This document shows, in pieces, positions 17,337-26,104 of a stretch of DNA of 49,644 nt. The notes under the pieces are model-generated. The model did not search any database. It worked only from the letters and a program-made list of their open reading frames with translations, and was not told where the DNA came from. The stretch is from assembly GCA_021604825.1 (NCBI GenBank), contig BQJS01000010.1:1-49644 (forward strand), written 5' to 3'. Position 1 is the first letter of the stretch; every line of letters starts with the position of its first letter. This DNA comes from Phycisphaerae bacterium. Its GTDB lineage: Bacteria; Planctomycetota; Phycisphaerae; UBA1845. Both the position numbers and the translations under genes were made by a program.

Positions 17337-17855
17337 TTGAGCGAAACAGATTCATCCACAATCCCGGATGAAACAACCCCAGCCCCACGTGTCACCGGTT
17401 TCGGGCGACTTTTGTTGCTGGTTGGTTCGATTGGGCCATTGGGGCACGCCCCGGCATCGGGAACGGTGGCAGTCGCTATCGCGGGCATTCCGCTGTGCTG
17501 GCTGATGCGCAGCTATCTGGATGCGACGTGGTATGCGGTGATCACCGTCATATTCTCGATCGCGGCGATGGCGCTGCATCAGGTAGGCGATCGTATTCTC
17601 GGCGAGTCCGACAGCCGCAAGTTGGTTTGGGATGAATTGGCTGGTTTTTTCGTCGCGATGGCCTACGCACCACTGACATGGAAGGCGATGGTCGTCGGGT
17701 TCTTTCTGGAGCGCTTCATCGACATCGTCAAAGTGCCACCAGCCAACATCATCGACAATAAGATGCACAACGGCGTCGGTGTGGTCCTCGACGATATCGT
17801 TGCGGGCGTTTACACCGCGCTGATTCTTTGGCTTGTTCAGGCGTGGTTAGTTTGA
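17337..17855 (+). CDS. pgpA: Phosphatidylglycerophosphatase A
   Basis: This 172-residue membrane protein belongs to the PgpA family, which removes the phosphate of phosphatidylglycerophosphate in phospholipid synthesis. Visible features are GSIGPLGHAPASGTVA near the N-terminus, WDELAGFF in the middle, and VVLDDIVAGVY near the C-terminus, the acidic motifs expected for the metal-dependent active site. There are about four hydrophobic segments. The start is TTG at 17337; no ATG lies near, and GAGATCAGAAAG is a weak ribosome-binding site. It is divergent from metH. Its 3' end overlaps the next gene on the opposite strand by 9 bp. Confidence 0.88.
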   Translation: MSETDSSTIPDETTPAPRVTGFGRLLLLVGSIGPLGHAPASGTVAVAIAGIPLCWLMRSYLDATWYAVITVIFSIAAMALHQVGDRILGESDSRKLVWDELAGFFVAMAYAPLTWKAMVVGFFLERFIDIVKVPPANIIDNKMHNGVGVVLDDIVAGVYTALILWLVQAWLV

Positions 17856-18416
17856 GTGGGTTTCGACTGGCGCTGACTTCTTTCCGAAGAGCACCCGCCA
17901 CAAAACGAAGATCGCAAACATTGCCCCCAATCCGACCAGCGCGACATTTTTCTTGAACCAATCTTCCTCTGCCGGACAAATCACGCCGGGAATTTCCAGC
18001 GTTGTGCCATCTTCGAATCCGACAGTCACCGTACGCCGCTCGCAGTGCCCGCGCCACAGCCGGTCGACGTTGACCTTAAAGTCCCGCGATTGCCCGCGCC
18101 CGATGGCCCGCAGCGGCTTCTCAGCGGTAAATTCGATAATGCCCGGTTCCAACGGTTGTTTCTCGGCGACGTTGCCGGTCATGTTGGACCGAATCCAACC
18201 ATCCGGTGGCGTGACCGTCTTACCGTAATAGTGATCGACCACCAGCGACGCAATCCGTTTGTCCGAGTGATTGGTGACCGTCCAAATGTAATCAAAGCGG
18301 TTTTCTTCCGAGCGTCTGCCCTCGACCGAAATATCTTCAGCTTGGGCATTTATTGGTAACAACGCCATCAACGCAAACGCGGCAAATAGCCCCCGCACAC
18401 CCGCAGTCAACGTCAT
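17847..18416 (-). CDS. Exported protein of unknown function with C-terminal membrane anchor
   Basis: From the ATG at 18416 (GGGGAA about six bases upstream) the protein has 189 residues and a clean signal peptide ending INAQA/ED. The exported part (about 28-150) looks beta-rich, with a FDYIWTVTNHSDKRI segment and two cysteines (GHCERR and GVICPAEED). A hydrophobic helix (VALVGLGAMFAIFVLWRVLF) and a short basic tail end the protein, so it is probably anchored with its body outside. In-frame ATGs up to 18461 exist. No family was recognised. It is convergent with pgpA and divergent from the glycan group. Confidence 0.7.
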   Translation of the reverse strand: MTLTAGVRGLFAAFALMALLPINAQAEDISVEGRRSEENRFDYIWTVTNHSDKRIASLVVDHYYGKTVTPPDGWIRSNMTGNVAEKQPLEPGIIEFTAEKPLRAIGRGQSRDFKVNVDRLWRGHCERRTVTVGFEDGTTLEIPGVICPAEEDWFKKNVALVGLGAMFAIFVLWRVLFGKKSAPVETHSN

Positions 18417-18581
18417 CCGATTCCCCGGTTTAATATCAGAACGCATCAACATCCCATTCACTCAAGCAAATTTGTCGCCCTTGACCGTTGAACAACTGGC
18501 CAACATCTTATTTTCGACCCAACATCTTATTCTCGGCAGCGACATCGCGACACCTTGACCCTTCGCTCAATCGTTGTTGCC

Positions 18582-20681
18582 ATGCAATTTCAAGCCTATG
18601 ATAACCCCGTGAACATCTCGCGTGAACTCGTCCGAAACGCCCTCGCCAGTATCGTTCTGGGCGGAATCTGTTTGCTGGGTTGGCCACCCACTTCGACCCT
18701 GGCGGCGGCTATCCTGGTCCTCTGGTTGCCGGGTGCATCGGTCGTGCGCGCCATCGCCCGACTCGACGACATTCCGGGGCGCCGCACCGTCATCGTCGCC
18801 GCTTCGATGTCGCTGGTCGTCTTTCCCTTGAGTTGGTTCTGGCGTTTCTCCAATACGACCTTGCACGTCACCTTGTTCGTCTGCGGATTGAATGTGCTGC
18901 TGGCGCTCGTCGCACATGGTGTCAGGGTTGGTCGCACAGAGAGTACCGGGAACGCGCCATCGCACCCGAGCGAGCCGCGCGGCGTGGCCCCATGGTTGCT
19001 GGGTGCAATCTGTGGTTGGATGGCGATCTGCGTACTGGGCTCGTTTTGGATTCCAACGGCGTTTCATCGCGTCGCAGCCAACGGTGCGCACGACTACGTC
19101 AAACACCACGCCATCGTATTTTCGCTAAACGAATACCCCCTACCGCTGCACAATGTGTTCAATGCCGTCGAACGCGATGGGCCCTATTTTTACTACGAAT
19201 ACCACTACCTCTTAGCCGCTTCGATCCGATCGATGGCGGGTTTACAGATTTCCATTGCGTTCGCCCTTGGGCTGGTCAGTGCGGTGCTGGCGGTCGTGGT
19301 GATTCGACTGACGTTCTGGATGTCGCTTAGCTTCACCAAGACAACCACCGGAGCATTGCTGTCAGCCGCCTGCGTGAGCGTGTTGGGTGGCTGGGATATC
19401 GTGCCGGTGATGATCAATCTCATCGGTGGCCAATCGATGCCGGTGATTCTCGATTCGTGGTGCCCCGTCGCGTGGCGCATCCACAATCTCGCGACGCAAT
19501 ATTATTGGTGCCCGCAACACGTCGGAGCCGTCTGCACGCTACTGTTGACTGCGTACTGGTTGACGCACGCGCCCAAGGGTCGATGGTGGTTGATCCTCGG
19601 TCCGTGTTTGGGAGCGTCGGTTTTCGGCGCGAGTGTTTATGTCGCGATTCCGGTGTTTCTTGCAACGGCGATCTTCTGCCTGCATGCATTGTGGCACCAT
19701 CGTGAGGGGCGTGGTCGGTTCGCAGCTGCCGTCTTGCTGATCGCCGTGATCGGTGCCGCGCTGATGGTCGTTCAGGCGTTGGGATACCGGGAGATGGCCA
19801 GCCGTTTTGATGGTGGCCTTACGCTGACGTGGGAGCGATTCCCATTGGCGCTACTGGGACGCGTGCTTTCGCCGGGGCCGCTCGCCAACTACCTCGACGC
19901 ATGGTGGCTGGCGATCATCGACTTTGGCATACCAGCCCTCGCACTGATATTGATCAATCGAAACGCGTGGGAACGAGCGTGGAGCCTGCCGGGATTGCGC
20001 TTGCTGATCATCAGTGGCGTGGTTGGGGTCGTCGCGATGTTCACCATGCGGAGCAGCGTCAATCCCATCGACTACGGATTCCGCGTGGCGATCATGCCGA
20101 CGATGATTGTCGCGGCGATCCTTGCCGGAGGACTGATGCGCAAAGATTGGGTTCGCCCATCACTAGTGAAAGCGCGAATGCCACTACTGATTCTCGGCGC
20201 ATTCTTGTCGTTGCCGGTGGGGTTCTATGAATCGCCATTGTCGGCCGCCCGCAGCCTGGTTCGCACACCCGTCGATCATGAAGATGCCGGGGCCTACCGC
20301 TACCTTCGCGAAGAAGCGCCTCGGGATGCCGTCGTACAAGCCGCACCCACGGACGATCGCGTGACCCTGCCGCAAATCATAAGTCGTCAGATCGGCGCGT
20401 CCGATACTGACAATTGGCACGTGCGCGTGTTTTGGCCACCCAATACCGACCGACTCCGAGAAGCCGTTGCGCTCGCTGAATCAGCGTTCAAATCAGCCGA
20501 TGCCCAGTTCGCATATGATGCGTTATCGCAACTGAACGTGACGCATGTATTGGCCGGAACGGTCGAACGTGCAACCTATGGACCCTTGCCTCAATTCGAG
20601 GCGGAGGTATTTTTTGAACAAGTGTATTCGGATCAGCATGCCCGGGTTTATAGACTGAAGGCTCAAGATGCTGTCGATTGA
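18582..20681 (+). CDS. Large polytopic membrane protein, GT-C glycosyltransferase-like
   Basis: This protein of about 699 residues has a dozen or more hydrophobic segments and a soluble C-terminal part of about 130 residues. The first large exposed loop carries AHDYVKHHAIVFSLNEYP followed by YFYYEYHYLLAASI. A charged, aromatic loop followed by a Tyr-rich entry to a helix resembles lipid-sugar-dependent GT-C glycosyltransferases, but no diagnostic motif was confirmed. It lies just upstream of an APS kinase and an O-antigen-ligase-like gene on the same strand, which supports a role in surface glycans. The start is uncertain: ATG at 18582, TTG at 18555, or GTG at 18609; none has a strong ribosome-binding site. 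Confidence 0.7.
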   Translation: MQFQAYDNPVNISRELVRNALASIVLGGICLLGWPPTSTLAAAILVLWLPGASVVRAIARLDDIPGRRTVIVAASMSLVVFPLSWFWRFSNTTLHVTLFVCGLNVLLALVAHGVRVGRTESTGNAPSHPSEPRGVAPWLLGAICGWMAICVLGSFWIPTAFHRVAANGAHDYVKHHAIVFSLNEYPLPLHNVFNAVERDGPYFYYEYHYLLAASIRSMAGLQISIAFALGLVSAVLAVVVIRLTFWMSLSFTKTTTGALLSAACVSVLGGWDIVPVMINLIGGQSMPVILDSWCPVAWRIHNLATQYYWCPQHVGAVCTLLLTAYWLTHAPKGRWWLILGPCLGASVFGASVYVAIPVFLATAIFCLHALWHHREGRGRFAAAVLLIAVIGAALMVVQALGYREMASRFDGGLTLTWERFPLALLGRVLSPGPLANYLDAWWLAIIDFGIPALALILINRNAWERAWSLPGLRLLIISGVVGVVAMFTMRSSVNPIDYGFRVAIMPTMIVAAILAGGLMRKDWVRPSLVKARMPLLILGAFLSLPVGFYESPLSAARSLVRTPVDHEDAGAYRYLREEAPRDAVVQAAPTDDRVTLPQIISRQIGASDTDNWHVRVFWPPNTDRLREAVALAESAFKSADAQFAYDALSQLNVTHVLAGTVERATYGPLPQFEAEVFFEQVYSDQHARVYRLKAQDAVD

Positions 20682-20738
20682 GCTTCGGGCTGGCTACGAC
20701 TTGGCACGCCCAATTTTGCAATATCCACTATACTGAAG

Positions 20739-21365
20739 ATGAAAATGGCCAACCAAAAAGCAACCAACATCACCCGCCATGCCGGGGCTATCAGTCGCCA
20801 GGACCGCAGTCAACTGCTCGGTCAACGGGGTTGCCTCGTTTGGCTGACGGGGTTGAGCGGATCGGGAAAGAGCACCATCGCGTTTGAATTGGAGCGGTTG
20901 TTGATCGAGCGCGGGCGAGCGGCTTACGTGCTGGATGGCGACAACATCCGTCATGGCCTCAATTGCAATCTTGGCTTTTCCGACACCGACCGCGCAGAGA
21001 ACATTCGCCGTATCACCGAAGTCGGAGCGCTCTTTGTGGACGCGGGTCTCATCACCATCACCGCGTTTATCAGCCCTTTTCGGGCCGATCGCGACCAAGC
21101 CCGGGAGCGTTTATCCGACGGTGAATTCGTTGAGGTCTGGATCAACACGCCGCTCGACATCTGCGAACAGCGCGATCCGAAGGGGCTCTACAAGAAGGCC
21201 CGGGCGGGTGAGATTTCAGATTTCACCGGCATCGATTCACCGTACGAAGAGCCAGCCGCCCCAGAATTGACGATCCCAAACGACTCAGGCACGCCCAAAG
21301 AAGCGGCTGAGCAGGTTCTCGATCTGCTGGAATCGAAGGGGTTCCTGCAAGCGGGTTCAGCGTAA
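20739..21365 (+). CDS. cysC: Adenylylsulfate (APS) kinase
   Basis: This 208-residue kinase phosphorylates APS to PAPS. The P-loop GLSGSGKST is at 38-46. It is followed by LDGDNIRHGLNCNLGF, ISPFRADRD and KGLYKKARAGEI, all standard APS-kinase motifs. The length matches stand-alone CysC. No sulfate adenylyltransferase (cysD, cysN or sat), PAPS reductase or sulfotransferase is in the window, so the gene is an orphan between a GT-C-like gene and an O-antigen ligase. PAPS could feed assimilation or sulfation of a glycan; the location hints at the latter, which is inference only. Two ATGs (20739, 20745) are close together and both are possible. Confidence 0.93.
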   Translation: MKMANQKATNITRHAGAISRQDRSQLLGQRGCLVWLTGLSGSGKSTIAFELERLLIERGRAAYVLDGDNIRHGLNCNLGFSDTDRAENIRRITEVGALFVDAGLITITAFISPFRADRDQARERLSDGEFVEVWINTPLDICEQRDPKGLYKKARAGEISDFTGIDSPYEEPAAPELTIPNDSGTPKEAAEQVLDLLESKGFLQAGSA

Positions 21366-21428
21366 TTCGAAGGCCAATGGCTGAGTCACGCCAAATCGTC
21401 CGATAACCCGAAAATACCCTTAAAATAA

Positions 21429-21503
21429 GAGGATCCGAGCTCGCCGTGACTCGAATCCTCGCATCAGGTTGTCCGTCCGCCAGGACGTAGACCCACAACC
21501 TGA
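21429..21503. other. Two consecutive hairpins upstream of the O-antigen ligase gene
   Basis: The first hairpin (21429-21460) pairs GAGGAT and CGAG with CTCG and ATCCTC around one mismatch. The second (21464-21503) has a perfect 9-bp stem, TCAGGTTGT with ACAACCTGA, around a loop that itself contains a GTCC/GGAC pairing. Neither has a T-run. They sit in the gap between cysC and the ligase gene and could be an attenuator, a processed leader or the end of the cysC transcript. No known riboswitch class was recognised. Confidence 0.55.
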
Positions 21504-21616
21504 CGCCCACACTATCGCCTACAGTTTGTACCCACTTTAGTTAGCAATCGATTGTGTTGAGCCCTCGTCCTCGCATTGGGAACAGATCAGAGTCGTCGGG
21601 CGTAGCACTCGGTGAT

Positions 21617-23896
21617 ATGGTGTCGCCCATGAAGTCGCGTTTCTTCGATATCTCATGCTTGGTTGTGCTCTTGGCGGTTGTGGGTCTGCGCCCGCTGGTG
21701 TCCGAATCATTTCACACGTCGAATAGCGCGAACGAGCTCGCCCCCGGACTGCATGATCCGGTGACTTGGCACACGCTTCTGATCAATGTCGTCATACTGC
21801 TAACCACGTTCACGATAGCCTGCCGCAGTTTGTTCTACAAAGGGGTGAGAGTCAGGCAGACCGGCATCGAACTTGGGGCCATGTTGCTGTTGTTCGCGGC
21901 GGTGATCGCGTGCTGGAGTGCGGCGGATCAGCGCCCAGCCCGATTGGCGGCCATCGATTTACTCGCCGCGTTGGCGCTGGCTTGGGGCTTGGTGCAAGTC
22001 ATCAAGTTTCGATGGCAGCGCGTATTGGCTTTATCTGTAATTCTGGCGAGCGGAATGGTCAGTGTCGCGGAGTCGTACGATCAATCATTTTACACGATGC
22101 GCGAAACCGAAAAGCAGTACGAATTAGACCGCGAATCAATGTGGGCGCAGAAGGGCATAGCGCTCGACTCGCCACAAGTCACGATGTTTGAGAACCGGAT
22201 GCGGTCGCGCGAAGCCAGTGGCTACTTCTCGCACAGCAACGTCTTTGGCGGGTATCTTCTTCTCGCGATCTTCACAGCCGCTGGATGTGCACTTTGCGCG
22301 TATCGAATTCGCCGACAGACTGGCGGCGTGGGCTTGGTGGTGGCTTATGCGGTGCTGGCGATGCTGGCTGCATTTGCCGTCTATTTATCCAACAGTCGCG
22401 GCGCGATCGTTTCCGGAGTCTTGACGCTTGGGGCGCTCGGATTTGTGATTGCCTGCCAGTCTTGGTGGGCAAAGAATCGCGCGTGGGTTTTTCAATGCTC
22501 GATCGGGCTGGTTATCGCCGGGATCATCTCCGTGGCTACGTACGGCGTGATCACCGACGGCCTCCCCGGCGCGTCACTCGATTTTCGCTGGCAATACTGG
22601 CGGGCGTCGAGCCAGATGTTTGGCGACCATTGGCTAACCGGCGTTGGCCCGGAGAATTTCGGCGACGCCTACCTGAAATACAAGACGATCGCCGACGCCG
22701 AAGAGGTCAAGAACCCGCACAACGCCCTCGTACAAATTGCAACCGAGTATGGCCTGCCCGGATTGTTGGGCCTTATTCTTGTATTGCTCGGAGGAGCCAA
22801 GGCCTATGCCCGCGCCGCGATCAATGGCGACGATGAATCCGACAACAAGGCGGTTTCAAACAACGATGGTTCAACAGTGACATCCTATGTCACCTGCGCA
22901 GTATTGATCACGTTCGGCGTGTTCTCGAGTCGAATCGCCATGCTTCCAAGCCAGGATCCGGCGTTCGTCGCGTGGTCGCTGATTGTGGCGATGCCAGCTT
23001 GGATGATCGTGCATGGGATCGGTGCGCTGTTGGCAAAGCGTGCCGAAATGGCGGTGATTCCGAAGTCGTGGTGGATGCCAGCCCTCGGGTTTGCATTGGC
23101 GGCTTTCCTATTGCAGGACATGATCAACTTTGGGTTCTTTGTGCCCGGTGCCCGAACGACATTCGCGGCGGTTTTTGCGGTGACGATTGCACGCGTCGGC
23201 GTGGTAGAGGAGTCAGATGAGGCTCAGCGATCAGTTGGGCATTGGGCGGTCCCGGGCTTGTTGGCCCTTACGCTCGGATGGGCTGTCTTCGAGTTTTCCA
23301 GGGTCTTTCCCGCTGAATCGGCGCTGAATGATGCCCGCAACTTTGGTTCATCCGGCGCGACGCCTGACGCTGTTAATGAACGCTACCTCGACGCGAGACG
23401 TCTTGATCCGCTCGACGGCGCAAGCTCAGTTGAACACGCCAGATGGCTGATGGGCAAAGCCACCAGCGATGCCGGACGGAGCGATGACAACCTTAGAAGA
23501 GAGCTTTCAAGTGCGATGGGGGCCATGAATGAAGCGATCAGCCGCGCCCCATCCAAGTACACCAACTATCGTTTGGCATCACAAATTCACTTATTACGTC
23601 ATCGCGTTGAAGGTGAAAAGGACGCCGAACGGGCTGTTTGGGCCATGCGGCAGGCGCTGTCGCTCTATCCGTCCAGGCCAATGAGTTACGTCGAGTTGGC
23701 TGACTGCCTGGTCGAGGTGCCCACGTGCAGCACGTTGACCCAAGCGGTTATGCACCTGCGGCGGGCTATTGAATTGGACGATGCCAGGCCGGAGTGGGAG
23801 GAAGTGCGACGATTCAGTTCGCGCATCAAGACTGAGATTGAGGCGCGAATTCAACGCATTGAGCAATTGATCGAGGATCACGCGTGCGATGATTAA
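21617..23896 (+). CDS. O-antigen ligase/polymerase-like membrane protein with C-terminal repeat region
   Basis: This protein of about 759 residues has a dozen hydrophobic segments and the Wzy_C/WaaL signature region: SNSRGAIVSG in one helix and loop, then GVGPENFGDAYLKYK followed by NPHNALVQIATEYGLPG. The conserved Arg and His of the ligase family can be seen there. After the last membrane segment (about residue 560) a soluble part of some 200 residues has helical TPR-like character (ALSLYPSRPMSYVELADCL, AIELDDARPEWEEV). Such proteins join or polymerise lipid-linked glycans at the outer face of the inner membrane. The start is ATG 21617 or 21629; the latter has a better-placed GGTG. Confidence 0.82.
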   Translation: MVSPMKSRFFDISCLVVLLAVVGLRPLVSESFHTSNSANELAPGLHDPVTWHTLLINVVILLTTFTIACRSLFYKGVRVRQTGIELGAMLLLFAAVIACWSAADQRPARLAAIDLLAALALAWGLVQVIKFRWQRVLALSVILASGMVSVAESYDQSFYTMRETEKQYELDRESMWAQKGIALDSPQVTMFENRMRSREASGYFSHSNVFGGYLLLAIFTAAGCALCAYRIRRQTGGVGLVVAYAVLAMLAAFAVYLSNSRGAIVSGVLTLGALGFVIACQSWWAKNRAWVFQCSIGLVIAGIISVATYGVITDGLPGASLDFRWQYWRASSQMFGDHWLTGVGPENFGDAYLKYKTIADAEEVKNPHNALVQIATEYGLPGLLGLILVLLGGAKAYARAAINGDDESDNKAVSNNDGSTVTSYVTCAVLITFGVFSSRIAMLPSQDPAFVAWSLIVAMPAWMIVHGIGALLAKRAEMAVIPKSWWMPALGFALAAFLLQDMINFGFFVPGARTTFAAVFAVTIARVGVVEESDEAQRSVGHWAVPGLLALTLGWAVFEFSRVFPAESALNDARNFGSSGATPDAVNERYLDARRLDPLDGASSVEHARWLMGKATSDAGRSDDNLRRELSSAMGAMNEAISRAPSKYTNYRLASQIHLLRHRVEGEKDAERAVWAMRQALSLYPSRPMSYVELADCLVEVPTCSTLTQAVMHLRRAIELDDARPEWEEVRRFSSRIKTEIEARIQRIEQLIEDHACDD

Positions 23897-23898
23897 CG

Positions 23899-24336
23899 CT
23901 ACTTGATCACCTTGGGGAAAAGGGAAAGAAACCGCGTCAGATGTCCCTTGGAAAGAAACGTATCCACGGCTTCGACGGTCAGCTCGTGATCCATCCCCCA
24001 GATGCAGCAGCGATGATCATTGCCGCTCACGTCCATCTGAATTTGAAGCACATTCTCGACCATCAGCGCAAACGGTAGCCGCGACTGCCAATAGGCGGAG
24101 AGGTGGTTAACGCCCGGACCGCCAACGCTGATCGTTGGCGTTTGGTGAAGTTCCTTTGAGTTGAGATACCAGATGTCGCTCAGGATGACGATGTCGGGTT
24201 CACCGTCGAGTCGCTCCACGAGTGCGGCATGGGCGGCTTGTCGGATGCGATCCGCGAGTGGTCGATCGAGTCGCTCGGCTTTGAGGCACGCCCCGGTTAC
24301 AACGAACAGCAGATTGGCGGCATCGCGAGAGTCCAT
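23899..24336 (-). CDS. Conserved protein of unknown function (145 aa)
   Basis: This soluble protein has 145 residues from the ATG at 24336, which has AAGGAT about eight bases upstream. It has no signal peptide or membrane segment. Features are SRDAANLLFVVTGACLKAERLDRPLAD at the N-terminus, a central PDIVILSDIWYLN segment, and GGPGVNHLSAYW followed by a WGMDHELT region. I do not recognise a family, but the composition is that of a real globular protein. It is convergent with the O-antigen ligase (2 bp apart) and divergent from the PP2C phosphatase. The open frame extends 12 codons further upstream. Confidence 0.7.
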   Translation of the reverse strand: MDSRDAANLLFVVTGACLKAERLDRPLADRIRQAAHAALVERLDGEPDIVILSDIWYLNSKELHQTPTISVGGPGVNHLSAYWQSRLPFALMVENVLQIQMDVSGNDHRCCIWGMDHELTVEAVDTFLSKGHLTRFLSLFPKVIK

Positions 24337-24562
24337 GGATGGAGTATATCCTTCATCATCAATCCGGAACAATTCAACTGGTCAGGCTCCGCTGGGACGG
24401 CTATAAAGCAGATCGGTTTGAGTTGCACAACGACCGTCGTCTTAAGCTGAAACGACGAGATCCATCAGCCCTGCTCATTCGTTCGGGAGAGAGATTATTA
24501 AGTCAAGCGCCGAGAATCCAGAGACTTTCCCGGGCGAAGCGGAGGGGCACCACGTCCACACG

Positions 24563-26104
24563 TTGCGTGAGTTAATCGACCCGGCCACGCTTTCGTCGCT
24601 GCGCAAATCGTTCTCAAATCTCTGCGGGTGCAGCCTGGCGTTCTTCGACGTCGACGGTGCCCGTCTGGATACGGTCCGCGCAAGTGATCCAGAAACGCCA
24701 GCCGCCGGGTCAGCCAGCCCCGGATTTCTAGCACCCGTGGCTTGGCGATCATTCAATCTCGGAAGCGTTGGTATTCTTGATCCAAACCCCGACGAGCAGA
24801 CGAAAAACTTCTCTCTTCTCATCGCCAACATCCTAAGCGTGTTTTGTCGACAGGAAGCGCGGATCCGTCGGCGGGTTGGAGAGCTGTCGACGATCTACGG
24901 GCTGGGTGTCTTGTTTGCGAATACCGAAGACTTCGACGCGGCGCTAAACATCACCGCTCAGCGGGTGTGCAACCTCATGCACGTTAAAGCCGCTTCGATT
25001 CGACTGCTCGATGAGGCGACCGGCGAACTCGTAATCTCTGGGTCGCACAATATCGGCAGCAGCTACCTGAACAAAGGTCGCATTCGGTTAAATGAGAATC
25101 CCATCGACCAAGCCGCTTTCGCTGGCCAAGTCGTCTACATTGAAGACGCCCGCACCGATTTACGCGTTCGATTTCGCGAACACGCCAAGTCTGAAGGCAT
25201 GGTCAGCGGTTTGTGTTGCCCCATGGGTTATCGCGGACAAACTGTCGGCGTTCTGAGGATTTACAGCCGCATCAAACGGCGATTCAGCACGTTCGACGTC
25301 GAGTTGTTACAAGCGATATCGTCATTGGCGGCAGGCGCGATTGTCAGCACCAGGCTTTCTGCCGAATCGCGGGTGGCTGAGCGCTACGCCCGTCACATTC
25401 GCCAAGCCGGCCAGATTCAACGTCGCATGATTCCTCGGGACACGCCGGCGCATTCTCGCGTCGAGTTTGGCCATGTGTACAAACCGTCGCTCGACGTGGG
25501 CGGGGACTTCTTTGATCTCCTGGACCTTCCCAAGGGAAATATTGGCGTGGCAATCGCGGACGTGGTCGGTAAAGGTCTACCTGGCGCGCTGATGATGGCC
25601 TCCGTCCGATCGGCGCTTCGGGCCCATTCACAAAGCATTTTTGATATTGACGACATCGTCGGCAGGGTGAATCGCCATATGTGCCGCGACACGCTAGTCT
25701 CAGAATTCGCGACTTTGTTCTATGGTGTCATTTCCCCTGACGGAAAGCGCTTCACCTACTGCAACGCTGGCCACAACCCGCCGATCCTTGTGCGCGGAAA
25801 CGATGTTACAGAATTGGAAACCGGCGGATTGGTCATTGGCGTGTTGCCGGAGTCGACCTACGACAAAGACGTCGTCGAATTAGAAAGCGGGGACATTCTG
25901 GTTTTTTATACCGATGGCGTAACGGAATCCACCAACTACGACGATGAACTCTATGGATTTGATCGACTTTGTGAATCGGTTTTCAAATACCGCGAACTCG
26001 AAGTAGCCACCATGACACAGCAGTTGCTTTGGGACGTGCGCCGCTTCGCCGGTCTCGCCGATCAATCCGACGACATTACCATCGTCGTTGCGAGAATCCT
26101 TTGA
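24563..26104 (+). CDS. Sensor serine phosphatase: PocR-like, GAF and PP2C (SpoIIE/RsbU) domains
   Basis: This 513-residue protein has three parts. The first 100 residues (LRELIDPATLSSLRKSFSN...FFDVDG) resemble a PocR ligand-binding domain. A GAF domain follows (about 105-270). The C-terminal PP2C domain (about 290-513) shows the RsbU/SpoIIE motifs GGDFFDL, IADVVGKGLPGALMM, NAGHNPP, FYTDGVTE and QSDDITIVV. It should dephosphorylate a regulator such as an anti-anti-sigma factor in response to a small ligand. The start is uncertain: TTG 24563 has no near ribosome-binding site. The frame is open to 24446, with GGGAGAGAG before ATT codons at 24488-24493. No partner STAS or kinase gene is adjacent. 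Confidence 0.88.
   Translation: MRELIDPATLSSLRKSFSNLCGCSLAFFDVDGARLDTVRASDPETPAAGSASPGFLAPVAWRSFNLGSVGILDPNPDEQTKNFSLLIANILSVFCRQEARIRRRVGELSTIYGLGVLFANTEDFDAALNITAQRVCNLMHVKAASIRLLDEATGELVISGSHNIGSSYLNKGRIRLNENPIDQAAFAGQVVYIEDARTDLRVRFREHAKSEGMVSGLCCPMGYRGQTVGVLRIYSRIKRRFSTFDVELLQAISSLAAGAIVSTRLSAESRVAERYARHIRQAGQIQRRMIPRDTPAHSRVEFGHVYKPSLDVGGDFFDLLDLPKGNIGVAIADVVGKGLPGALMMASVRSALRAHSQSIFDIDDIVGRVNRHMCRDTLVSEFATLFYGVISPDGKRFTYCNAGHNPPILVRGNDVTELETGGLVIGVLPESTYDKDVVELESGDILVFYTDGVTESTNYDDELYGFDRLCESVFKYRELEVATMTQQLLWDVRRFAGLADQSDDITIVVARIL

Noticed and set aside
20729..20734. TATACT as a -10 box for cysC
   Set aside because: No -35 box at proper spacing was found, and it would place transcription start almost at the start codon.
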